A program made the translations under genes and the position numbers. 14,819 nucleotides of DNA from JBMTVN01 sp046047235. GTDB lineage: Bacteria > Verrucomicrobiota > Verrucomicrobiia > Limisphaerales > JAHDYP01. The stretch lies in assembly GCA_046047235.1 (NCBI GenBank), contig JBJOII010000106.1:1-14819 (forward strand), read 5' to 3'. Within the stretch, counting starts at the first letter, position 1. Every line of letters starts with the position of its first letter. Shown in pieces: positions 8,701 to 14,561 of this stretch. Below the pieces are notes generated by a model. That model had not been told where the DNA came from and did not search any database. It saw nothing but the letters and a program-made list of their open reading frames with translations.

Positions 8701-10194
8701 CCCATTCTCCACAAATAACTGCACCGGAACCCCTCCCACCCTCACCTCCGCACCCAATACCGACCGCATACCCGCCGCCCGCGCCGCCTGCACAAACGGA
8801 ACCGCCCCATGCAAATTCCCCTCATCACACAACGCCACCGCCCCACACCCCGCCCCCTTCGCCATCCCCACAATCGCCTCCGGCGATAACGTCGAATCCA
8901 AAAACGAATAATAACTCCGCACCACCAACGGCACATAACCCAACCCCGCCTTGCTCAGCCCAACACCCCGCACCCGCCCCACCCCCCTCCCAATCACCCC
9001 ACCCACCTTCTCACCCGCATCCCGCCGCACCGCCTCCCTCAATACAAAATCATGCCCCCGCAAAATGACCTGCCGCCCACCTACCCGACGCAACTCATCC
9101 ACCACCCGCGCCACCCTCCGCTGCGCATCCTGCCGCGGCACCGATGCCCCCAACGCCAACTCCTGACGAAATATCCCCTCATACAAATTCGACAACTTCA
9201 ACGACACCAACCGCAAACTCACCCGACGCTTCCATGCCTCCCGCAATAAAACCCGCAACCGCCCATAGACCTCCGTCTCCAAATCCGTCGGCTCCCCCAA
9301 ACTCTCGCTCCGCTGATCCTCCCCCATGTCGTTGTAACGCACCTTCACCGTCAATGTACGCACCGCCTTCCCCTCCCCCCGCACCTTCGCAAATAACTCA
9401 TCCGCCATCCGCCTCAACATCGCCTCAACCCACACCTCGTCCGTCTGATCCTCCCCAAATGTCACCTGCTGGCTATACGTCTTCGCCGGCATATTCACCG
9501 GAATAATCGGACGATCATCCACCCCATTCGCAAACCTCCGTAACACCGGCGCCGCCGACCCCACCAGCAACTCCAATAACTCCACCGGCGTCGACGCCAC
9601 CTGCCGTATCAACGTCAACCCCGCCGCATCCAGCCGCGTCGCCGTCTTCGGCCCCACCCCGGGTAACCACCGGTTCTGTAACGGATGCAAAAACGCCACC
9701 TCCCCACCCACCGGAACCTCAAAAAAAGCCGACGGCTTGTGCAGCTTCGATGCAATCTGACTCACCAGCTTGTTCGCCCCCAACCCCTCACTCACCGTAA
9801 TCTTCAACGCATCCCAAATCGCCTTCCGAATCGTCAACGCCACCTCCACCGGATCCTTCCGCACCCCACTCAAATCAAAATACCCCTCGTCAATCGACGT
9901 AATCTCCACGTCCGGTGTGAAATCATACGCATAACTAAACATCCACCGCGAAAACCGCTCATACTTCTCAAAATCCCCCGGCAAAACCACCAGCTTCGGA
10001 CATAACCGCCGCGCCCGCACCGTCGGCATCGGCGTGTATACCCCAAACTTCCGCGCCTCATACGACGCCGATGCAATAATCCCCCGCTTCTCCCCACCCA
10101 CCGCAATCGGCCGCCCGCGTAAACGCGAATCCGCCGCCTGCTCCACCGAAGCAAAAAATGCATCCGCATCCAAATGAGTATACAACCGCTTCAT
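5725..10194 (-). CDS. dinB-dnaE: Fused translesion polymerase: Pol IV (DinB) joined to DnaE-type C-family polymerase
   Basis: An uninterrupted 1489-residue protein with two complete polymerases. Residues 1-385 are Y-family Pol IV: LDADAFF with Asp9 and steric-gate Phe14, SIDEGYF with Asp102/Glu103, a thumb helix-hairpin-helix (LPGVGPKTATRL), and a little finger to about 340. Residues about 418-1489 are a C-family alpha subunit. They have a PHP domain at 420-580 that has lost its metal ligands, ITRGSAADSLVCYCLGI at 736-752, PDIDVDF at 779-785 with Asp780/Asp782, VKMDI with Asp946, YAFCKAHSTAYG at 1165-1176, a helix-hairpin-helix near 1250-1300, and an OB fold near 1393-1470. QELALG (344-349) and QGWLL (1326-1330) are possible clamp-binding motifs. 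The ATG has AGGAG with a 7-nt spacer. The gene lies 146 bp downstream of lexA on the same strand with no operator of its own, so induction through the lexA promoter is likely. The inferred role is error-prone bypass of DNA lesions. Confidence 0.92.
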   Translation of the reverse strand: MKRLYTHLDADAFFASVEQAADSRLRGRPIAVGGEKRGIIASASYEARKFGVYTPMPTVRARRLCPKLVVLPGDFEKYERFSRWMFSYAYDFTPDVEITSIDEGYFDLSGVRKDPVEVALTIRKAIWDALKITVSEGLGANKLVSQIASKLHKPSAFFEVPVGGEVAFLHPLQNRWLPGVGPKTATRLDAAGLTLIRQVASTPVELLELLVGSAAPVLRRFANGVDDRPIIPVNMPAKTYSQQVTFGEDQTDEVWVEAMLRRMADELFAKVRGEGKAVRTLTVKVRYNDMGEDQRSESLGEPTDLETEVYGRLRVLLREAWKRRVSLRLVSLKLSNLYEGIFRQELALGASVPRQDAQRRVARVVDELRRVGGRQVILRGHDFVLREAVRRDAGEKVGGVIGRGVGRVRGVGLSKAGLGYVPLVVRSYYSFLDSTLSPEAIVGMAKGAGCGAVALCDEGNLHGAVPFVQAARAAGMRSVLGAEVRVGGVPVQLFVENGRGYAGLCRLLSGELKRGGEVGGGRGVRVGVEELEGMEGLVVVSRDVSLARWFPGRFYLGVTGVGEMKRLSGVGGVPVVVVRPVHYGVAGDRWKFEVMQSIRTLTLWRQKHPEKVLGGDLGFRGGRELLELFRDYPGVVERTGEIAERCSGFELPLGAPQFPDFHPPGGMTPREYLRRLVFEGLGRRYGEMGVLGRTAGEVRAQVEAELQIIHDVGYEEYFLVVWDILQACRERGIEWITRGSAADSLVCYCLGISGVCPIRYDLYFRRFLNKERMALNKLPDIDVDFPHDRKDDVVDLVFAKYGAGHCAVVGGFSTFQARSAFAEVAKVMGVAEREVRRFTEHFPWSFSRGSGGGVEEESDGGRLAMMLRASPECRELPLEEEPYRSALVMAEFLNGVPRHAKMHPCGVVLSRQPMHELTPTFVSRKGYATTHFDMDAVEAVGLVKMDILAQGGLAAMRDVRGMLAGRGVRVDLERCRVLEGGVEEGGGGLVLRDAGVVGGLSCGTPAYDDPRVWEMIASGGARAVHHIESPAMISLCRMTNVREIDGLIAIVSVIRPGAANENKKVSFTRRYQGLEEPQFPHSSLERCLRSTFGLVVYEEHILQICEAFAGLSPGRADVLRRALVKQKWEVVREIAGEFEVAARGRGHGVEKIREVWELVTSFNGYAFCKAHSTAYGVEAYQSAWLKRYFPAEFMAAVLTNGKGFYHPLVYVLECHRLGIGMLSPWVNAPGPGYVVERNGVGRVRIRVPVNRVKGLGDRMLERLYRERERGVFGSLADFYRRVVPSEEEMELLIRVGALDGFGALRTHQFWEGQVLHQRFGREASGQGWLLPSVAGEGDRVAPPERTEPTRRRRLLWEMELLGFVASGHPLELHDDVAWETYCPVSRLGEHVGEEVVVCGLVIEDRVHHQVTGEPMKFLTLCDWTGMVETELFAATYRSYGLATVRYPVLEILARVESYENGRGHSLRVMRAGRPRRRRAAGAQKLGAGS

Positions 10195-10220
10195 GCACTC
10201 TCTCCTCTCTCCCCTCTCCC

Positions 10221-10243
10221 TGCATCGCGCACCGCGCGATGCA
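10221..10243. other. Hairpin between lexA and the fused polymerase gene
   Basis: TGCATCGCGC-ACC-GCGCGATGCA is a perfect 10-bp stem with a 3-nt loop. It lies 15 bp upstream of the AGGAG of the polymerase gene and directly adjoins the heptad array that ends in lexA. In the mRNA it would form between the two genes. No T-run follows it, so full termination is not expected. An effect on read-through or RNA processing is possible. Confidence 0.75.
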
Positions 10244-10347
10244 CTGCCCTCTGCGCTCTGCGCTTACCCCTTCCCGCTTACCGCTCAGCCCTCAGCCCTC
10301 AGCCCTCAGCCCTCAGCGCCATGCGCTTACCGCTTCGCACTTACCGG
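10243..10347. repeat. Fifteen-unit heptanucleotide array ending in the lexA stop codon
   Basis: Fifteen 7-bp units run in perfect phase for 105 bp. They include four identical consecutive TCAGCCC units, plus TCTGCGC, TTACCCC, TTCCCGC, TTACCGC and TCAGCGC variants. The last unit, TTACCGG (10341-10347), contains the lexA stop (TAA on the - strand). The array fills most of the lexA-polymerase gap and shares unit types with 41-96 and 14247-14295. Confidence 0.85.
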
Positions 10348-10964
10348 GCCACCTTCCGAATCAACCCCACCATCACCCCCTGGATCACTAGCTCACCCGC
10401 CGGAATCAAATCCGGATACTTCACGTTCTCCGCCCGTAAAAATGGCTTCCCCCGGTTCATCATAAACGTCTTCAACGTGCTCTCATTATCAATCAACGCC
10501 GCCACCACATCCCCCGGCCTCGGCGTCTTGCCATGCTCCAAAACCACCAAATCCCCCTCCACAATGTGCCGCCCCTCCATCGAATCCCCCCGCACCTCCA
10601 ACGCAAACGTCCGCGGCGTCGACCGAATCCCCAATGTCTCCATGTCAATCGACACACACCCCTTCGCCTCCTGCTGCCGATCCCGCGCAAACCCCGCCGG
10701 AATACTCCCATACACCGGTATGTCCACCATCCGCGGACGCCGGCCACGCCCCGGCCGCACCACCTGCAACGCCCGCGCCAACCCCACCCCCCCCTCCAAC
10801 ACCCCCTTGCGCCGCAACGCCCGCACATGATCCGCCGCCGCATTCATGCTCCGATACCCGAAATGATCCGCTATCTCCCGCAAACTCGGCGTCCCATCCC
10901 CCACATCCTGCCGCTCCCGAATAAAATCCAATACCCGCTGCTGCCGATCTGTTAATGCCTTCAT
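10341..10964 (-). CDS. lexA: LexA repressor of the SOS response
   Basis: A 207-residue protein. Residues about 25-57 are the winged helix-turn-helix (TPSLREIADHFG, recognition helix SMNAAADHVRALRRKG). The self-cleavage bond is Ala90-Gly91 (SIPAGFA), with Ser128 (RGDSMEG) and Lys165 (STLKTF) as the catalytic pair, so autoproteolysis stimulated by RecA should work. ATG 10964 is preferred: GAGGTGG precedes it at Shine-Dalgarno distance, and the GTG at 10970 overlaps that site. The promoter carries a perfect LexA palindrome, so the gene is presumably autoregulated. The stop codon lies in a heptad repeat. The next gene on the same strand is the fused translesion polymerase, the likely main target of this repressor within the window. 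Confidence 0.95.
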   Translation of the reverse strand: MKALTDRQQRVLDFIRERQDVGDGTPSLREIADHFGYRSMNAAADHVRALRRKGVLEGGVGLARALQVVRPGRGRRPRMVDIPVYGSIPAGFARDRQQEAKGCVSIDMETLGIRSTPRTFALEVRGDSMEGRHIVEGDLVVLEHGKTPRPGDVVAALIDNESTLKTFMMNRGKPFLRAENVKYPDLIPAGELVIQGVMVGLIRKVAR

Positions 10965-10974
10965 AACCACCTCA

Positions 10975-10992
10975 ACTGTTCATATGAACAGT
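10975..10992. promoter_or_regulatory. LexA operator (SOS box)
   Basis: ACTGTTCATATGAACAGT is a perfect 18-bp palindrome whose left end is 10 nt upstream of the lexA ATG. It contains TGTTC-N4-GAACA, which I recall as the Verrucomicrobia LexA consensus, and also satisfies CTGT-N8-ACAG of gammaproteobacteria. It overlaps the -10 element and the expected transcription start, as a repressor site should. I found no second copy in the window. Confidence 0.9.
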
Positions 10993-11016
10993 ATTCTTGA
11001 GCCCGTCGGCTGTCAA
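10988..11016 (-). promoter_or_regulatory. lexA promoter (-35/-10)
   Basis: On the - strand, TTGACA (11011-11016) is followed after exactly 17 bp by TACTGT (10988-10993). The -35 matches the sigma-70 consensus in all six positions, and the -10 keeps T1, A2 and T6. Five of the six -10 bases lie in the LexA palindrome. The start should fall near 10981, giving a leader of about 17 nt that includes the GAGGTGG ribosome site. Confidence 0.8.
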
Positions 11017-11333
11017 TCCAGAGCACCCCCGCACCCCGGGATAAATGCCCGACAGCCATCCCGCTACCCCTCTGGAGGAGCAAGCCATACAACCCCACCC
11101 CGGATAAAGGGACAGACACTTTATGCGTAACCCGTTCACCATCATACCTTCACTGCTTTATCCACCCCACACCCCGCTGGATTGGAACGCCCTGCAGTAA
11201 TTCATCAGCCCCCAGGCTCCAGCCTCCCTAGGTTACGCGAACCACTACCAGGCAAGCCTGCCGTTCCAACCGTCGCACATTCTTAACGCTCTCTCCGCAT
11301 GGTCGTCGCCCACCAGACAGACGCTGCGTCATC
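11017..11333. other. Noncoding region with several inverted repeats
   Basis: No gene is supported between the lexA promoter and the acyltransferase pair. The region holds GGATAAAG/CTTTATCC (11102-11109 and 11156-11163), the palindrome-like TAAAGGGACAGACACTTTA (11105-11123), and TTGGAACG/CGTTCCAA (11182-11189 and 11262-11269). Small hairpins such as AGGCT-CC-AGCCT lie between them. It presumably includes the promoter of the downstream + strand pair, which I cannot place. Confidence 0.5.
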
Positions 11334-12113
11334 ATGCAAGCAGTCGCCGAGTATGCATCTCGCTCCGCCACCTTACGCCAACCCAGCAACTATCAGGTTA
11401 CCTTGGCGTCATCAGAATCCGATATCCTGGCCGCCCAGGAACTCCGCTTTCAGGTCTTTAACCTCGAACTTAATGAAGGCCTCGCCCACTCCTACACCAG
11501 TGGACTAGACCAGGATCCGTTCGACCCCATCTGCGACCACTTGCTAGTCCGCTACCTCCCCACCAACCAAGTCATCGGAACCTACCGACTGCAAACCGGA
11601 CCAGCCGCCGCCAATGGCCGGGGCTACTATAGTGAACAGGAATTCGACCTTTCCCCCTTCGTAAGTGTCCGCAATCAAATCATCGAATTGGGCCGGGCCT
11701 GCGTCCACCGATCACATCGAAACATGAGCACCCTCAACCTGCTCTGGAAAGGCATCGCCAACTACGCCCGCCAACACGGTGCAAACTACCTCCTCGGATG
11801 CAGCTCTCTCACCTCCCAAGACCCCAAGGTCGGTGCATCCGCCTATGCCGACCTCTCCCGCTACCACCTCGCCTCCCCGGAGTTCCAAACCCACCCCTGG
11901 CCTGCCTGCGAGTGCCCCATGGATAACCTCGCCCCTACACCACAGGAACTCCCCAGACTCCTCCGCGCCTACCTCACCGTCGGAGCCAAAATCTGCGGAG
12001 CCCCAGCCATCGACCGGGACTTCGGAACCATAGACTTCCTGACAATTCTGGACCTCAACCGGATGCACCCCGCCGCCCGGTCCAAGTTCTTCGGTGACAC
12101 CGGCAGACGCTAA
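11334..12113 (+). CDS. OlsB-like GNAT N-acyltransferase
   Basis: A 259-residue protein of the acetyltransferase family that includes OlsB, the ornithine N-acyltransferase of ornithine-lipid synthesis, and the former 'hemolysin-like' proteins. Conserved stretches appear in order: AAQELRFQVFNLELNEG at 33-49, FDPICDHLLV at 63-72, VIGTYRL at 80-86, FDLS at 104-107, ELGRACVHRSHRN at 118-130, and GAKICGAPAIDRDFGTIDF at 217-235. The expected reaction is transfer of a 3-hydroxyacyl group from acyl carrier protein to an amino group, probably of ornithine or another amino acid. The exact acceptor cannot be read from the sequence. ATG 11334 is the first plausible start in the frame, and no strong Shine-Dalgarno is seen. 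The next gene, a PlsC-type acyltransferase, follows after 16 bp, the typical OlsB-OlsA arrangement. Confidence 0.8.
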   Translation: MQAVAEYASRSATLRQPSNYQVTLASSESDILAAQELRFQVFNLELNEGLAHSYTSGLDQDPFDPICDHLLVRYLPTNQVIGTYRLQTGPAAANGRGYYSEQEFDLSPFVSVRNQIIELGRACVHRSHRNMSTLNLLWKGIANYARQHGANYLLGCSSLTSQDPKVGASAYADLSRYHLASPEFQTHPWPACECPMDNLAPTPQELPRLLRAYLTVGAKICGAPAIDRDFGTIDFLTILDLNRMHPAARSKFFGDTGRR

Positions 12114-12129
12114 GCGCACCCTGCCCAAC

Positions 12130-12912
12130 ATGCGCATGCTTCAGCGAGGACTACAGGTCCTGGCTCTCTTCACCTCAGCCGCACTGCTGTGGTGGAGGAA
12201 TCCCGCCTGCCGTCAAAATCCCCCACGCCTGCACGACCGAGCCCTCTGGCTCCAACACCACGCCTGCAAACTCCTCAAAATACTCGGCACCACCGTAGAA
12301 TGGCACGGCCCCAGACCAGACTCAGGCCTCCTCATCGCAAATCACCTGGGCTACCTCGATATCCTCGCACTCAGCTCCCAAAGCCCCATGACCTTCGTCG
12401 CCAAAAAAGACATTCTCCACTGGCCCGTCATCGGCCAGCTCGTCCATATGGCCGGCACAATCTGGGTCGAACGCACCCGACGCCACACCGTAGGTAACGT
12501 CGTCGACTCCATGCAACAGGCACTCGCATCCGGCCAGCTCGTCACCCTCTTCCCCGAGGGCACAAGCTCCGATGGAACCCGCATACTGCCGTTTAGGCCC
12601 TCCCTCCTCCAGACCGCCACCCACCTCCAACACGTCTGGATCGCCCACCTGCGTTACGAACTCACCGATGGTGACCCGGGCACCGAAGTAGCCTACTGGG
12701 GTGATGCCACGTTCTTTCCCCACTTGCTCAACCTCTTCAAAAAAAAGAGCATTAAAGCCATCGTCCGCTGCGAACAAACCCGCGTCACCACCAACAATCG
12801 CAAACTGCTCGCCCGCAACCTCCACCAAGCCGTCACTCAACTCGGCACACCCCTCCATAAACCCTTAAAGGTTAAGGCCCAACCAGCCCATGACTCCTGC
12901 CCTGCCTCCTAA
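12130..12912 (+). CDS. PlsC-family lysolipid acyltransferase (OlsA-like by context)
   Basis: A 260-residue membrane-associated acyltransferase. Residues about 7-21 are hydrophobic and likely hold it at the membrane. NHLGYLD at 71-77 is the catalytic H-x4-D motif (His72, Asp77). AKKDILHWPVIG at 91-102 and FPEGTSSDG at 141-149 are the other PlsC motifs, the latter binding the phosphate or its substitute. The family acylates lysophosphatidic acid. Next to an OlsB-like enzyme it more probably acylates the hydroxyl of the N-acyl amino acid to complete an aminolipid, though a phospholipid role is not excluded. A GTG at 12094 would overlap the upstream gene by 20 bp. I prefer ATG 12130, with ATG 12136 also possible. 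The tail after about residue 240 is not conserved. Confidence 0.82.
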   Translation: MRMLQRGLQVLALFTSAALLWWRNPACRQNPPRLHDRALWLQHHACKLLKILGTTVEWHGPRPDSGLLIANHLGYLDILALSSQSPMTFVAKKDILHWPVIGQLVHMAGTIWVERTRRHTVGNVVDSMQQALASGQLVTLFPEGTSSDGTRILPFRPSLLQTATHLQHVWIAHLRYELTDGDPGTEVAYWGDATFFPHLLNLFKKKSIKAIVRCEQTRVTTNNRKLLARNLHQAVTQLGTPLHKPLKVKAQPAHDSCPAS

Positions 12913-13250
12913 CACAACGGCACCGCGAAAAACTTTTTTGTAATATCTCCCACCCATTTCCGTAAACACCCTTGGAAAGCAAAACCACCATAGGAATCCG
13001 CGCCCCTGTGAAAACCGCAACTTAATCGAAGTAGTCGTAAGCCTCCGAGTCATGGGAATCGACACTGTCGGATTCCGAAACATCGCCTTCAAGGCCGGGG
13101 ACAAATAGCTCCTCGCAACCCCGGAACCGACTCTGGCTGCACACCCCAACCAGCAATCAGACGCTCACCAGGAAGACGCTTTCAGAACGACCGCTTGATG
13201 CCGGACAACAAAACGCCCTCCGCCAAATAATCGCCATCCTTTCCCGGCCC
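12913..13250. other. Noncoding or decayed region before the sirtuin gene
   Basis: No complete gene is supported. GGAATCGACA and TGTCGGATTCC (13055-13076) form an imperfect hairpin. A + strand frame without a start contains NLIEVVVSLRVMGI (about 13019-13060), which resembles a prepilin N terminus but stops soon after. The opposite strand has an acidic open stretch ending SESDSVDSHDSEAYDYFD before a TAA. The frame of the sirtuin stays open back to 13041 but has no ATG, GTG or TTG. A decayed gene is possible. Confidence 0.4.
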
Positions 13251-14027
13251 ATGCACGACGAAGCAAAAGCACTCCTCCTAACCTCCAAGCGTCCCCTCTT
13301 CATCACCGGCGCCGGACTCTCCGCCGACTCCGGCCTCCCCACCTATCGCGGTGTCGGCGGCCTCTACGAAAATCAGAACACTGACGAAGGATTCCCCATC
13401 GAACTCGCACTCAGCCGCACCATGTTCGAGTCCCGACCCGACATCTCCTGGAAATACCTATGGCAAATCTTTGAAGCCATCCGCAAAGCCCGCCCCAACC
13501 ACGGCCACGAAATCCTCGCCGACATCGAACACCATAAACCGGGCGCCTGGATCCTGACCCAGAACATCGACGGCTACCACCGCGCCGCCGGCTCAAGGAA
13601 CCTCATCGAACTCCATGGACGCCATGACCTGCTGACCTGCACCAAATGCGACCATACCCCCGACTGCAACGCCTTGCTCCAGTCCCTCGGTAACTCCACC
13701 CCCGATTTCCCTCTCATCTGCGAACAATGCAGCGGCGTCCTCCGTCCCGCCGTCGTGCTCTTCGGCGAAAAGCTCCCCGAACCCGCAATCCGGCAACTCA
13801 ACGACGTCCTCTACCGCCACTCCCCCGATCTCGTCATGCTCATCGGCACTACCGGACGCTTCCCCTACATCGAAATGCCCGTTCACCTCGCCCGTACCCG
13901 GGGCATCCGCACCATCGAAATCAATCCCGCCGAAACGGATCTCTCCTGCCAGATCGACCTTCACCTCCGGGGCCGGGCCGCCGAAACGCTCGCCTCCCTT
14001 TGGCTCGACGAAACACCCCACAGCTGA
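13251..14027 (+). CDS. NAD-dependent protein deacetylase (sirtuin, CobB type)
   Basis: A 258-residue cytoplasmic sirtuin that removes acyl groups from lysine using NAD+, giving O-acetyl-ADP-ribose and nicotinamide. Motifs appear in order: GAGLSADSGLPTYRG at 20-34 (NAD pocket), TQNIDGYH at 103-110, LHGR with catalytic His122, a zinc site of Cys130/Cys133 and Cys157/Cys160, VVLFGE at 168-173, GTTG at 199-202, and IEINP at 222-226. The YENQNTDEGFPIELALS stretch is typical of a bacterial subfamily. No Tyr-x-x-Arg pair is evident where desuccinylases carry it, which favours deacetylase activity, though this is tentative. The ATG gives 19 residues before the NAD motif, normal for short sirtuins. 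The gene stands alone and is followed after 9 bp by the 108-bp element. Confidence 0.93.
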   Translation: MHDEAKALLLTSKRPLFITGAGLSADSGLPTYRGVGGLYENQNTDEGFPIELALSRTMFESRPDISWKYLWQIFEAIRKARPNHGHEILADIEHHKPGAWILTQNIDGYHRAAGSRNLIELHGRHDLLTCTKCDHTPDCNALLQSLGNSTPDFPLICEQCSGVLRPAVVLFGEKLPEPAIRQLNDVLYRHSPDLVMLIGTTGRFPYIEMPVHLARTRGIRTIEINPAETDLSCQIDLHLRGRAAETLASLWLDETPHS

Positions 14028-14036
14028 CCCTCCCTG

Positions 14037-14144
14037 CCCCCCGGACCCTACCGGTGTTTCTGAGTTTCAGTGTTTCGGAACACCGACCTGAGCACCCCTC
14101 CGCGCTCTCCGTGCCCTCCTGTTCAACACCCAGTCATTGCACCC
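14037..14144. repeat. 108-bp interspersed element, copy B
   Basis: Same length and order as copies A and C, with a few substitutions. It starts 9 bp after the sirtuin stop, so it may form that gene's 3' untranslated region. A hexamer array follows 11 bp later. Confidence 0.85.
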
Positions 14145-14155
14145 AACCACACCCC

Positions 14156-14197
14156 ATCGAAATCGAAATCGAAATCGCTATCGGGATCGCTATCGAG
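14156..14197. repeat. Seven-unit ATCGNN hexamer array
   Basis: Seven 6-bp units of the form ATCGNN: three ATCGAA, then ATCGCT, ATCGGG, ATCGCT and ATCGAG. The same order recurs at 14411-14452, so the array belongs to the larger duplicated unit with the 108-bp element. Copy A at 101-208 lacks it. Confidence 0.85.
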
Positions 14198-14213
14198 CGC
14201 GCCTCCGGCGCGT
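14197..14213. other. Short GC hairpin after the hexamer array
   Basis: GCGCGCC-TCC-GGCGCGT gives a 6-bp stem plus one G-T pair with a 3-nt loop. It is of the same general kind as the hairpins at 290, 5587, 10221 and 14562. Confidence 0.5.
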
Positions 14214-14246
14214 GTATCCAGGAGACCGTAGAGAGAAAACAGTGGC

Positions 14247-14295
14247 TCCGCGCTTACCCCTTCCCGCTCAGCGCTTGCCGCTTCCCGCTTGCCCC
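14247..14295. repeat. Seven-unit heptanucleotide array
   Basis: Seven in-phase units: TCCGCGC, TTACCCC, TTCCCGC, TCAGCGC, TTGCCGC, TTCCCGC, TTGCCCC. The last three are the same, in the same order, as the last three at 41-96, and both arrays lead into a 108-bp element. Array and element therefore appear to have spread together. Confidence 0.8.
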
Positions 14296-14399
14296 CCGGA
14301 CCCTACCGGTGTTTCAGAGTTTCAGTGTTTCGGAACACCGACCTGAGCACCCCTCTGCGCCATCCGTGCCCTCCTGTTCAACCCCCAGTCATTGCACCC
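14292..14399. repeat. 108-bp interspersed element, copy C
   Basis: The third copy, again exactly 108 bp. It begins 255 bp after the start of copy B and is followed, after 11 bp, by the second hexamer array. Confidence 0.85.
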
Positions 14400-14410
14400 G
14401 ACCAAACCCC

Positions 14411-14452
14411 ATCGAAATCGAAATCGAAATCGCTATCGGGATCGCTATTGAA
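14411..14452. repeat. Seven-unit ATCGNN hexamer array, second copy
   Basis: Same seven units as 14156-14197 except the last (ATTGAA instead of ATCGAG). The identical order in both arrays points to duplication of the whole block rather than independent slippage. Confidence 0.85.
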
Positions 14453-14540
14453 ACCTGCTGTTCGCAGCAGCCGCTAGCCAGTGTGCTGCCAAACTCCTTT
14501 CACCCCCTCTCTGACCCTCTACCCGCAGCGCCTGTCCCCC

Positions 14541-14561
14541 AGCTCCCAGCTCCCAGCTCCC
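14541..14561. repeat. Three AGCTCCC heptads
   Basis: Three perfect 7-bp units directly adjoin the hairpin at 14562. The same unit occurs singly at 320-326 and, as AGCTCCT, at 5720-5740. Confidence 0.8.

Noticed and set aside
10243..10347. CRISPR array
   Set aside because: The units are 7 bp with no spacers and no cas genes are present.
12920..12945. T-run (TTTTTT) after the PlsC-type gene as a terminator
   Set aside because: The sequence before the T-run forms no convincing GC stem, so an intrinsic terminator cannot be supported.
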